From Archaeoglobus sp. JdFR-22 (lineage in GTDB: Archaea; Halobacteriota; Archaeoglobi; Archaeoglobales; Archaeoglobaceae): DNA of 44,389 nucleotides. Shown in pieces: positions 25,223-33,182 of this stretch (position 1 is the first letter of the stretch; each line of letters starts with the position of its first letter). The position numbers and the translations under genes were made by a program. The notes below the pieces were generated by a model that ran no database searches, was not told the origin of the DNA, and worked only from the letters and a program-made list of their open reading frames with translations. The stretch is taken from NCBI GenBank assembly GCA_002010045.1, contig MTMJ01000119.1:1-44389 (forward strand), given 5' to 3'.

Positions 25223-25924
25223 TTAATAATGTTTTCTTTTTGTGAAATTAATCTGATAAACAATCTGCCATCTTACCACAACCCCTCTCCCCAATCTCTC
25301 AACTTCTACGAGTTTGAGGTTAACAGGGATAGCAAAAGAATTTCCATCAACAATTGTTGGCGATTTAGTTCCTCCAATTATCTTATCTCCATAATAGATT
25401 GATATTTCATCCACCAGCCCTTCTCTAATCAATCCGTAATTGAGTGTTCCTCCACCCTCTACCATTATTTTTCTTATTCCATTATCATAAAGTTTTTCCA
25501 CGAGTTCTTTGAGGTTTACTTTCTCCCTTCCACAAATCAAAACGTCAGCTTTTTCCTTTATCCTTTCCAGTTTTTTAGAATCCGATTTTGTTATTTCCGA
25601 GACAGCAATAACAGTCTTTGCCTCATCATTGAGAATCCTTGCATCGAACGGAGTTCGACATTTGCTGTCAACAACTATTCTCAAGGGATTAGCCTGCTTT
25701 CCCTCTTTAACCCTCTGCTTTCTCAGTTCCTCACTTTTGACTGTCAGTTCCGGGTTATCACTCAAAACAGTACCTATACCGACCATTATTGCATCTGAGG
25801 AGGCACGAAGTTTATCAACCCTATTCATATCCTCCCTGCAGGAGATTTTTATCTGCCTGCGACCCTCATCGCTGATTTTTCCATCCGCACTTGCAGCTAT
25901 ATTGATAAATATGAATGGCTTCAT
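25223..25924 (-). CDS. arfC: 2,5-diamino-6-ribosylamino-pyrimidinone 5'-phosphate reductase (archaeal riboflavin/F420 pathway)
   Basis: The 233-residue protein matches the RibD-C/RIB7-type reductase that reduces the ribosyl chain early in archaeal riboflavin synthesis with NADPH. Seen: FIFINIAASADGKISDEGRRQIKIS, DAIMVGIGTVLSDNPELTV, PLRIVVDSKCRTPFDARIL and IRKIMVEGGGTLNYGLIREGLVDEISIYY. The EGGGTLN loop binds the nucleotide. The ATG overlaps the end of the CinA-like gene by four bases. Riboflavin precursors also feed F420, used by the fqo complex. Confidence 0.93.
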   Translation of the reverse strand: MKPFIFINIAASADGKISDEGRRQIKISCREDMNRVDKLRASSDAIMVGIGTVLSDNPELTVKSEELRKQRVKEGKQANPLRIVVDSKCRTPFDARILNDEAKTVIAVSEITKSDSKKLERIKEKADVLICGREKVNLKELVEKLYDNGIRKIMVEGGGTLNYGLIREGLVDEISIYYGDKIIGGTKSPTIVDGNSFAIPVNLKLVEVERLGRGVVVRWQIVYQINFTKRKHY

Positions 25925-26601
25925 TGAATCAGACTTTCAAGTTTTTCCTTTGCATGCCTTACCCTGTTCCTGTTCTTCCCGGAGAATTTTATAATTATAT
26001 GTCCGGTTTTGGGGTAAGAGCCGATCTCAACATCCCTGAATTCATCAACAACTGCGTTAAGTTTCTTCATTATTCGATCCTCGAATCCTTCAACCATCAA
26101 TCTTTCTTCGAAGTAATCGCTTGAACCATATCGAAGCAATAGCTTATCCATCATGTACTCCATTTCCGCGGGTACTCCTGGCATTACGGCTATATTCCTG
26201 ATTATAAATCCGGGAGCTGCTCCCACAATATTATTTATCGCTTCTGAGCCTTCAGGTATAGTTGCCATCTTTTTCATTGCTTCTTCATTTTTCATTCTTG
26301 TCTTGAGAAATGAATAAGCATCCTCATCAAGTATAAGTTCTTTTCCGGTAGCTTTGGCCACACCGGCAGCTGTCACATCATCGTGTGTCACTCCAAGACC
26401 CCCTGTTACAAGAACAAAGTCAGCATTATTGCTCGAATGCTTTACCACTTCAGCAATCACATCAACTTCATCCGGAATTGTAATCATCCTGAGGACTCTG
26501 TGGCCCAATTGAGTGAGCTTCTTTGCGATATATGCTGAGTTTGTATTCACAATATCTCCACTCAGAATCTCATTTCCAACACTGATTACTATGAAATCCA
26601 T
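25921..26601 (-). CDS. CinA N-terminal-like / molybdopterin-binding domain protein
   Basis: The 226-residue protein matches the MoaB/MogA-like domain of the CinA family: ISVGNEILSGDIVNTNSAYIAKKLTQLGHRVLRMITIPDE, VLVTGGLGVTHDDVTAAGVAKATG and VMPGVPAEMEYMMD. The TGGLGVTHDD loop is the nucleotide/pterin-binding site. The NMN amidohydrolase domain of bacterial CinA is absent. Members may act as ADP-ribose pyrophosphatases or in nucleotide repair. It is coupled to the riboflavin reductase gene by an ATGA overlap. Confidence 0.9.
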   Translation of the reverse strand: MDFIVISVGNEILSGDIVNTNSAYIAKKLTQLGHRVLRMITIPDEVDVIAEVVKHSSNNADFVLVTGGLGVTHDDVTAAGVAKATGKELILDEDAYSFLKTRMKNEEAMKKMATIPEGSEAINNIVGAAPGFIIRNIAVMPGVPAEMEYMMDKLLLRYGSSDYFEERLMVEGFEDRIMKKLNAVVDEFRDVEIGSYPKTGHIIIKFSGKNRNRVRHAKEKLESLIQ

Positions 26602-26691
26602 ATACTTAGTTTATACAACAATAAGAAAAGTTTTACGAATTTTAAACAGAGGGCTTTAGAATATTTTCAACTCCAACACATACCTGACAAT

Positions 26692-27105
26692 TCAGAAGTT
26701 GAAAGGATCGAATCCCTGCTTTATCAGATTCTTTACAGGCAGAAATAAAGGCTCAGGCAGGTTACTCCATTCGAACCATTCCCATTTTTCACATTTGTCG
26801 GGTTCCATTACCTTCAGTTCTCCTGAATCGTATTCAGAAATAACATACAGAGTAACGTAATGTTTTCCCTCTTTTAAGAAGATGTCATTTGTATATGCAC
26901 AACGTCTTAAATTCCTGATAGAGATTCCAGTTTCTTCCATAACTTCTCTTCTGGCACAATCTTCCACATCTTCATAAAACTCCAGATGTCCGCCGGGAAA
27001 ACTCCATGTACCATAACCATGCTCACTTCTCCTTTTACCAAGCAGAACTCTGTTTTCTTTTATCACTATTACTCCAACACCCACCTTCGGCAATTTACTC
27101 ATCAT
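26692..27105 (-). CDS. Nudix hydrolase (MutT-like)
   Basis: This 137-residue protein has a perfect Nudix box at residues 39-61 (GHLEFYEDVEDCARREVMEE then TGI), fitting GX5EX7REUXEEXGU. The upstream RRSEHGYGTWSFPGG and downstream sequence are as in house-cleaning nucleotide diphosphatases. Substrate could be an oxidised nucleotide, ADP-ribose or a biosynthetic intermediate. It starts inside the stop of the Dus-like gene (ATGA) and ends the pyrF-dapF-dus-nudix unit. Confidence 0.93.
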   Translation of the reverse strand: MMSKLPKVGVGVIVIKENRVLLGKRRSEHGYGTWSFPGGHLEFYEDVEDCARREVMEETGISIRNLRRCAYTNDIFLKEGKHYVTLYVISEYDSGELKVMEPDKCEKWEWFEWSNLPEPLFLPVKNLIKQGFDPFNF

Positions 27106-27869
27106 TGACCTGAATCCAATCTAATGGGCTTTCTCAAGATAGAAGAGCTTAAAAGCTTTTTAAAGAATTGATAGTCCTTGAGAACTGCCCTTGCTGCTGA
27201 GACCATCTTCGCCCCAGCATTGAGCATTCTTTCTGCGCTTTCAATGTCAACAACCGAGTTATTACCTATCAGGAAAGCTTCTGAAGATAACCCTGAGATT
27301 AAATTCAGGTCGCATCCTCCGCCCTCAATCATCGCATCCAGATGAATCATGTCACAGCCTGCTTTTTTTAGCTCTCTGATTATATCCACATAATTAACCT
27401 CAAGCCCACCCCTCAGCTTTACAGAGACAGGAACATCCATCGCAGAAACTTCTTTAACAATTTCTGTAAGTTTGTCAGGATGAAAAATCAACCACTGCCC
27501 GCATTTAATTTCAAGAAACTCAGGCTGCCTGCAGTGAGCATTGATTTCAATGATTCCACTGTATTTCTTTACAATTTCGGCAGCGTTAATATATCCTTCA
27601 ATACTCTTAGACCTCACATTCACTGCAAGTTTTTCTTTAAGAGACTTCGATAGGGACTTAGTTTCAGTCTCAATCCCCTTTAATGGCTCATCATAAACAA
27701 ATTCCTTCCTGCCCCTTCTTACAGCCTTCTTCGCAGCCTCGTTTGATGTTTCATCAGCGTTAAATCCCCCAAGAATTAACAGCCCTGCCGGATGTCTCCT
27801 GCAGAACTCAGCATCGTTTATCCCTGCCATTGCAGAAAGAACAAGTCTGTTAGGAAACTCAAACATCAT
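27102..27869 (-). CDS. Dihydrouridine synthase-like TIM-barrel protein (archaeal NifR3-related)
   Basis: The 255-residue protein resembles the archaeal NifR3/Dus-related FMN barrel group. It starts LVLSAMAGINDAEFCRRHPAGLLILGGFNAD and has IIEINAHCRQPEF, VPVSVKLRGG, the GCDMIHLDAM strand, and a C-terminal phosphate-binding region IGNNSVVDIESAERMLNAGAKMVSAARAVL. It is shorter than true tRNA-dihydrouridine synthases and lacks their C-terminal tRNA-binding helical domain, so the substrate may not be tRNA. It overlaps dapF by 11 bases. Confidence 0.8.
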   Translation of the reverse strand: MMFEFPNRLVLSAMAGINDAEFCRRHPAGLLILGGFNADETSNEAAKKAVRRGRKEFVYDEPLKGIETETKSLSKSLKEKLAVNVRSKSIEGYINAAEIVKKYSGIIEINAHCRQPEFLEIKCGQWLIFHPDKLTEIVKEVSAMDVPVSVKLRGGLEVNYVDIIRELKKAGCDMIHLDAMIEGGGCDLNLISGLSSEAFLIGNNSVVDIESAERMLNAGAKMVSAARAVLKDYQFFKKLLSSSILRKPIRLDSGQ

Positions 27870-28731
27870 ATCTCAATTCCTTAACTCTGAGGATACCGTC
27901 AAAGACTCTGCTTGCTGTTCCGGTCATATACGCTGAATCACCCAACTCAATCCTCAGTACACCTCCTTTTGTAACCACTTCAACATTATCTGAGACGAGA
28001 TTGAGCCTGTTTGCAATAGCCACTGATGCAACACTGCCCGTTCCACAGCTGAGCGTTTCATCTTCAACACCCCTCTCATAAGTCCTGATTTCAATCTCAT
28101 TCTCTGAAATAACTTTAACAAAATTGACATTCGTTCCATGGGGGAATAATTCGCTGTATCTTATTTTTCTTGCAATCCCCTTCACCTCAAAATCAAGGTT
28201 ATCAACAAAAACAACTGCATGCGGTACACCCACATTCACGGCATATACCACAAAATCCTCTCCGTTAATCGCAAGAATATCTTTCCAGACATCGCCACCC
28301 CTTTCTACAGCAGGTATCTTATTGCTCTCAAATTCAGGTTTTCCCATATCCACCCTCACCCGGAACTCCCTGTCAACATTCACCTGCAACTTTTTAATTC
28401 CGGCAAGCGTCTCAACCTTAAGATTATTCTCTGCATAGTTCTCTTCAACAATAAATCTTGAAAAACACCTTATACCATTACCACACATCTCAGCCTCACT
28501 ACCGTCGCTGTTGAAAAACCTGAACTTCGCATCTGCTTTATCTGACACCTGAACAAAGATGAAACCATCCGCTCCAGCCCCAAACCTTCGGTTGCAGGCA
28601 GCTCTGACAAAACCAGATTTGAGTTCTTCAGGAATTATGATTTCGTTGAATTCATCGATGAGCAGGAAGTCGTTACCGTTCCCGTGCATTTTGGTAAATT
28701 TGATTTTTTCAGGGATTTTAGCGAACTCCAT
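27859..28731 (-). CDS. dapF: Diaminopimelate epimerase
   Basis: DapF converts LL- to meso-diaminopimelate for lysine synthesis. The 290-residue protein has both catalytic cysteine motifs: AEMCGNGIRCFSRFI and LSCGTGSVASVAIA. The N-terminus FTKMHGNGNDFLLIDEFN and the RRFGAGADGFIFV segment are also typical. It lies between pyrF and the Dus-like gene in a tight minus-strand unit. Archaea lack murein, so the product goes to lysine. Confidence 0.96.
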   Translation of the reverse strand: MEFAKIPEKIKFTKMHGNGNDFLLIDEFNEIIIPEELKSGFVRAACNRRFGAGADGFIFVQVSDKADAKFRFFNSDGSEAEMCGNGIRCFSRFIVEENYAENNLKVETLAGIKKLQVNVDREFRVRVDMGKPEFESNKIPAVERGGDVWKDILAINGEDFVVYAVNVGVPHAVVFVDNLDFEVKGIARKIRYSELFPHGTNVNFVKVISENEIEIRTYERGVEDETLSCGTGSVASVAIANRLNLVSDNVEVVTKGGVLRIELGDSAYMTGTASRVFDGILRVKELRYDV

Positions 28732-28744
28732 ATCTCCGCTGAAC

Positions 28745-29404
28745 TCAATGTTTTTTTAAGATTTGCTCTATCTTCTCCACATAACTCTTTGCAACCTCAG
28801 CCGGTCTGTCCGCCCCATATATGCTCCTTCCCACTATTATAAAGTCTGCCCCAGCCTCAATCACTCTCTTCAAATCTCCTTTCTGTGCTCCTACTCCCGG
28901 CGAAATAATCAATAGATTTTCAGCCATTTTCCGGAATTTTGAAACCCTTTCAGGGCGTGTTGCGGGAGCAACAATTCCAGAGCATCCGGTTTCCACTGCC
29001 ATTTGAACTATCTTCTCTGCAACCGGGCTCAGGTACTCCATACCACCGGGACTGCTCAATTCCGAGACAAGAAAAACATCTCCATCATATTTTCCTGCAA
29101 CATTGACAACGGCTTTTACAGTGTCTCTTCCTGAAAAACCATGTACTATGACTCCGGATGCGCCTGCATTAAATGCGAGTTCTGAGATTAGAGTGCTGGT
29201 GTAGGGAATGTCAGCTATTTTTAAATCGGCAATAACGGGTTTGATTTCTGCGAGCTTTCCAATAACTTCAATTCCTGCTGAAAGAATAATCGGGTAATTT
29301 ACTTTTATTGCATCAAGATAATCGGAGACCGAGGATGCGATGCTCAATGCTTTCCCTCTCTCCACTACATCAATGGCAAGAATAAGTCTCTTATCTTTTT
29401 CCAT
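28745..29404 (-). CDS. pyrF: Orotidine 5'-phosphate decarboxylase
   Basis: The 219-residue TIM-barrel enzyme makes UMP from OMP. The catalytic DxKxxD motif is present in PVIADLKIADIPYTS, and the phosphate-binding end shows ISPGVGAQKGDLKRVIEAGADFIIVGRSIYGADRPAEVAKSY. The N-terminal LILAIDVVERGKALSIA also matches. It starts the pyrF-dapF-dus-nudix unit and is divergent from the hexulose-phosphate isomerase gene. Confidence 0.96.
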   Translation of the reverse strand: MEKDKRLILAIDVVERGKALSIASSVSDYLDAIKVNYPIILSAGIEVIGKLAEIKPVIADLKIADIPYTSTLISELAFNAGASGVIVHGFSGRDTVKAVVNVAGKYDGDVFLVSELSSPGGMEYLSPVAEKIVQMAVETGCSGIVAPATRPERVSKFRKMAENLLIISPGVGAQKGDLKRVIEAGADFIIVGRSIYGADRPAEVAKSYVEKIEQILKKH

Positions 29405-29540
29405 AAAAAAGAGGCATTTAGTTGAGTATTTAGGATTTTCCCCTGTAGAGCTTCATGTATCTGCTCCCGATAAATATTATGTCGAAAAAATAAGTAAAGT
29501 TTAAATGTGAGGGTTTGAAAACACAGGTCGGTGGTAGGGT

Positions 29541-30134
29541 TTGACAAGTGAACTTGGCGTTAAACTCAGAGAAGATATGCTCATAAAATTCATTGAAAAC
29601 CTTGAGAAACACCTTCAGAATTTGAGGATTTGTCTGGACTATCATCAAATTGAGGAATTTATTAAGACAATTGAGAATGCAAGGTGTATTTTTATAATGG
29701 GGGCGGGAAGAAGCGGTTTTATTGCAAGGGCATTTGCAATGAGATTAATGCATCTTGGTTATGACGTTTACGTTGTTGGAGAGACTGTAACACCCCGCAT
29801 AAGTCAGGATGATGTTTTGATTTCAATTTCCGGCTCGGGAGAGACAACGTCAGTTGTGAACATCAGCAGAAAAGCAAGAGATATTGGCTCCAAGCTGGTT
29901 GCAATCACCTACGGGAAGGAATCGACACTTGCAAAAATCAGCAATGTCGTTGTCGTCAGGAATGCGAAAATTAAAACCCAGAATGGAGACAATGAGCTCT
30001 CAAAAATTGCACCACTTGGCACAATGTTTGAATTAACAACGTTCATACTCCTTGATGGTCTTATTGCCGAACTCATGAGCAGAAAGGGTCTCAGAGAAGA
30101 AGATTTGCTCGAAAGACATGCTGTTCTGGAATAG
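29541..30134 (+). CDS. hxlB: 6-phospho-3-hexuloisomerase (SIS domain)
   Basis: This 197-residue SIS-domain protein matches PHI, which interconverts hexulose- and fructose-6-phosphate; in archaea this supports ribulose monophosphate-based pentose supply. Visible: IFIMGAGRSGFIARAFAMRLMHLGYDVYVVGETVTP, LISISGSGETTSVVNISRKA and the APLGTMFELTTFILLDGLIAELM end. The TTG at 29541 has GGTGGT upstream and a TATA box AGTTTAAATG near 29500. An internal ATG at 29577 would give the shorter, more typical N-terminus, so the start is uncertain. The synthase partner (Hps) is not in the window. Confidence 0.9.
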   Translation: MTSELGVKLREDMLIKFIENLEKHLQNLRICLDYHQIEEFIKTIENARCIFIMGAGRSGFIARAFAMRLMHLGYDVYVVGETVTPRISQDDVLISISGSGETTSVVNISRKARDIGSKLVAITYGKESTLAKISNVVVVRNAKIKTQNGDNELSKIAPLGTMFELTTFILLDGLIAELMSRKGLREEDLLERHAVLE

Positions 30135-30172
30135 TAAATTAACCTTAAATAATTAAACTTCTCAGGAATATT

Positions 30173-31222
30173 ATGGATGAGTTATTCAATATTATTGAGA
30201 AACTGAGCAATGCACATGGAACGAGCGGTTACGAAGATGAAATCAGGGATATTATCAGAGAAGAACTTGAAGACTACGTTGATGAGATAAAGACTGACAG
30301 AATGGGTAATATAATGTGCATCAAGAACGGTTCAAAGCCTGAAGTGATGCTCGCAGCTCATATGGATGAGATAGGTTTTATGGTGAAACACATTGATGAC
30401 AGGGGATTCATCCGCTTCACAGCACTCGGTGGATGGTTCAGTCAGATTGCTCTCGGGCAGAGAGTGGCTATTCATGGCAACAAAGGTGTTGTTTACGGAG
30501 TTGTCGGTTCAAAGCCCCCACATCTGATGAAAGAGGACGAGAGGAAGAAGATCATTGAAATTAAAGATATGTTCATCGATTTTGGTGTATCTTCAAAAGA
30601 GGAAGCCAGCAAGATGGGTGTGGAAGTCGGTAGCACAATCACAGTAGACAGAACGTTTGTTAAGACAGGAAACAGGTTGACGGGAAAAGCATTTGACAAC
30701 AGGGCTGGTGTGGCTGCAATGATTCAGTCTGTTAAACAGACCAAAAGCAAATCCACAATCTATGCCGTTGGTACTGTTCAGGAAGAGGTTGGACTGAAGG
30801 GGGCAAGAACTTCCGCATTTGCTCTTGAACCCGATGCTGCCATTGCGATTGACGTCTGCATTGCAACAGACTTTCCGGGGGGCGAGTCAGCACACATGGA
30901 TATCAAACTCGGTAAGGGCCCGGCAATAACAATCGCAGATGCTTCAGGTAGAGGTTTGATTGCATCAAGGAGAGTTCTTGAATGGCTGAAATCAACAGCA
31001 GAAAAGAGCAGAATTCCCCACCAGATGGAGGTAGCAGAGGGTGGCACAACGGATGCAACAGCAATTCACCTCACAAGAGCAGGTATTCCCACAGGTGTTG
31101 TCAGCATTCCATCAAGATACATTCATTCACCTGTTGAGATGATTGACTTTGAAGATTTGAGAAATTCATCCAGGCTTGTTGCAAAAGCACTTGAGAGTGC
31201 CCGGAAATATTTCAAAAGTTGA
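30173..31222 (+). CDS. M42 family metallo-aminopeptidase (TET/deblocking type)
   Basis: The 349-residue enzyme belongs to peptidase family M42, large cytoplasmic aminopeptidases that form dodecameric tetrahedra and trim peptides from the proteasome. Metal and catalytic motifs are AAHMDEIGFMV (first His, Asp), KAFDNRAGVAA (bridging Asp), VQEEVGLKGAR (Glu-Glu) and AIDVCIATDFPG, with a final His in SIPSRYIHSPVEM. The N-terminus, LSNAHGTSGYEDEIRDII, is typical. Two candidate structured RNAs follow. Confidence 0.95.
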   Translation: MDELFNIIEKLSNAHGTSGYEDEIRDIIREELEDYVDEIKTDRMGNIMCIKNGSKPEVMLAAHMDEIGFMVKHIDDRGFIRFTALGGWFSQIALGQRVAIHGNKGVVYGVVGSKPPHLMKEDERKKIIEIKDMFIDFGVSSKEEASKMGVEVGSTITVDRTFVKTGNRLTGKAFDNRAGVAAMIQSVKQTKSKSTIYAVGTVQEEVGLKGARTSAFALEPDAAIAIDVCIATDFPGGESAHMDIKLGKGPAITIADASGRGLIASRRVLEWLKSTAEKSRIPHQMEVAEGGTTDATAIHLTRAGIPTGVVSIPSRYIHSPVEMIDFEDLRNSSRLVAKALESARKYFKS

Positions 31223-31231
31223 CTTTGCTGA

Positions 31232-31311
31232 GCCAGGGTGGTTCGGAGGTAGGATAGTGATAGCATTAAAGGGGTTTACCCGAGCTAAATTATCCTGTCA
31301 TCCACCCTGGC
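31232..31311 (+). ncRNA. Candidate H/ACA-type guide RNA
   Basis: A 10-bp lower stem, GCCAGGGTGG (31232-31241) with CCACCCTGGC (31302-31311), is followed by AAA (an ANA-type box) at 31312. An internal loop has 31242-31250 on the left and 31297-31301 on the right. A 6-bp upper stem AGGATA/TATCCT (31251-31256/31291-31296) is next, then GTGA, a TAGC/GCTA stem and a GGG/CCC hairpin. The distance from the upper stem to the AAA is 15 bases, matching the 14-16 rule of H/ACA RNAs, and GTGA is a K-turn-like feature. The strand is assigned from the AAA box. Target and expression are untested. Confidence 0.45.
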
Positions 31312-31434
31312 AAAATATCCGGTTTATTTTTAAAAAGATAAGCTTTACTGTAAATAGCATATTATAATTATGATGAAATATTAGTGATGAAGTTCACTCA
31401 GAAAATTTATTAATTATAGGGAACAAAAAACATT

Positions 31435-31491
31435 GAGGTTGGAGAGATTCGGATTCTCGAATCCTTGGGGGAAAATTTTCTCTCCAACCTC
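31435..31491 (+). ncRNA. Candidate structured RNA upstream of the pilus operon
   Basis: A perfect 12-bp stem, GAGGTTGGAGAG (31435-31446) with CTCTCCAACCTC (31480-31491), closes a 33-base loop. Within it GGATT-CTCG-AATCC (31451-31464) can form a small hairpin, followed by TTGGGGGAAAA. A TATA-like AATTTATTAA at 31404-31413 would start transcription right at the stem. The same GGAGAG / TTGGGGGWAAA / CTCTCC core occurs in the element at 5294-5362. Strand is inferred from neighbouring genes. Confidence 0.35.
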
Positions 31492-31550
31492 TCTCCTGTA
31501 ATAAAATTGCTATTATAAAAATAATAATTTTAGCCAAATCTTAAATCCAA

Positions 31551-31560
31551 AAATTTAAAT
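31551..31560 (+). promoter_or_regulatory. TATA box of the pilus operon
   Basis: AAATTTAAAT centred near 31555 is about 28 bases before the ATG at 31584 and only 3 bases before the ATG at 31563. This favours a leaderless mRNA starting at 31584. Confidence 0.5.
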
Positions 31561-31583
31561 AGATGCCTTACATTATAATAATA

Positions 31584-33182
31584 ATGGTTGTGAATTCAAA
31601 GTCATATTATACGATACTCGAACAGCACCTCAATGGTCTCAGTGATGCTGACCTGCTCAAGGACTGGAAAATGGAGGAGGGGGAGAATCCAGTTAAGGAA
31701 TACTGGGTAGGAAAACCTTTTGTTAAAGTGATAATTACACTGAACAAAGAAAGTGGTGAGAGAAGATACTACAGTCTTGAACCGGCAATAACAGAGAGAG
31801 AGTATCTCGTACTCAATGATATTTTTCAGGATCTCGAAAATATACTCATTCTGAAAGATCTTTCACTCTCTCCTGAGGTAAAGGCTGAAATTCTGAAAGA
31901 CACTTACGATGAGATAACGAAAGAGTACGGTATTATATTGAGACCCGACCTCAACCTGAAATATCTGTACTATATCTATCGTGATTTTCTGGGATATGGA
32001 CCTATAGATCCCATTTTGAATGACCCTTATATTGAGGACATTCACTGTGACGGAATTGGAATTCCCATTTATGTGTATCACAAAGAATTTGGGAACGTGA
32101 AAACATACCTTTCATTCAGGGAGCAGGAACTTGATCACACAGTTCAGGCTCTTGTTCAGATGTGTGATAAGCACATCAGTCACGGAAATCCTATTATTGA
32201 TGCTACTCTCCCGAATGGGAGCAGGCTACAGGCGACTTACGGAATGGACATAACCCCGAGAGGTTCGTCATTCACCATCAGAAAGTTCACCGAAGACCCG
32301 TTCACACCAATTGATTTGATGAGCCTTGGCACATATACTCCCGAACAGCTTGCGTACTTCTGGATGGCAGTTGAGAATAAAATGAGCGTCATGGTCATAG
32401 GTGAGACTGCAAGTGGTAAGACCACGACGATGAATGCACTTCTGATGTTTATTCCTCCAGAGGAAAAAATTGTCTCGATTGAAGACACAAGAGAGATTGC
32501 ACTCATGCACGAAAACTGGGTTTCCGGTATTACGAGACAGGCTGTCGGTGGGGATGAATCAGAAGTGGATATGTACGACCTGCTTAAGACAGCTCTGAGA
32601 CAGCGACCAGATTACATAGTCGTTGGCGAGGTGAGGGGTAAGGAGGCACTTACGCTCTTTCAGGCAATGTCAACCGGGCATGCAGCCTATGCCACATTTC
32701 ATGCTGGTGAAATTCAGCAGGCAATTTACAGACTTGAGAACAGCCCATTGAATGTGCCAAGAAGTATGATTCAGTTTCTTGACCTTGCGACAATCCAGAT
32801 TCAATGGACAAAAGGTGGAATGAAGAAAAGAAGGGCAAAGAACATCTATGAGATTATAGGAATAGACCCCAATGATAGAAATCTGCTCATTAACAGAATT
32901 TATACGTGGAATAGCTACAACGATGACTACAAGCAGGTCGAGGCAATGAAAAAGATTGAAAAAATTTCAATGAGTCTCGGTGTGGATGTGGATGACACAT
33001 TGAAGGAGATAAGGAAGAGGGCTGAATTTTTACGAAAGCTTCAAAAAATTGGCGTAAGGTATTACAAAGAAGTGACAATGATGATACACGCCTATTATAG
33101 AAATCAGAATGAGGAGATTGATGAGATAATCAACGAGGGTAAAAAATATGGTAAATATTATAAAATCGAAAGTGAAAATTAA
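31584..33182 (+). CDS. Type IV pilus/archaellum-type assembly ATPase (PilB/TadA/FlaI family)
   Basis: A hexameric secretion-type ATPase that powers assembly of surface filaments on the cytoplasmic side of the membrane. The core has RPDLNLKYLYYIYRDFLGYGPIDPILNDPYIEDIHCDG, Walker A GETASGKTT (about residue 273), the Asp-box IEDTREIALMHENWV, Walker B DYIVVGEVRGKEALTLF and the His-box STGHAAYATFHAGEI. About 532 residues if the ATG at 31584 is used. An ATG seven codons earlier exists, but the TATA box leaves no room for its leader. The platform protein gene overlaps its end by 35 bases. Confidence 0.93.
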   Translation: MVVNSKSYYTILEQHLNGLSDADLLKDWKMEEGENPVKEYWVGKPFVKVIITLNKESGERRYYSLEPAITEREYLVLNDIFQDLENILILKDLSLSPEVKAEILKDTYDEITKEYGIILRPDLNLKYLYYIYRDFLGYGPIDPILNDPYIEDIHCDGIGIPIYVYHKEFGNVKTYLSFREQELDHTVQALVQMCDKHISHGNPIIDATLPNGSRLQATYGMDITPRGSSFTIRKFTEDPFTPIDLMSLGTYTPEQLAYFWMAVENKMSVMVIGETASGKTTTMNALLMFIPPEEKIVSIEDTREIALMHENWVSGITRQAVGGDESEVDMYDLLKTALRQRPDYIVVGEVRGKEALTLFQAMSTGHAAYATFHAGEIQQAIYRLENSPLNVPRSMIQFLDLATIQIQWTKGGMKKRRAKNIYEIIGIDPNDRNLLINRIYTWNSYNDDYKQVEAMKKIEKISMSLGVDVDDTLKEIRKRAEFLRKLQKIGVRYYKEVTMMIHAYYRNQNEEIDEIINEGKKYGKYYKIESEN

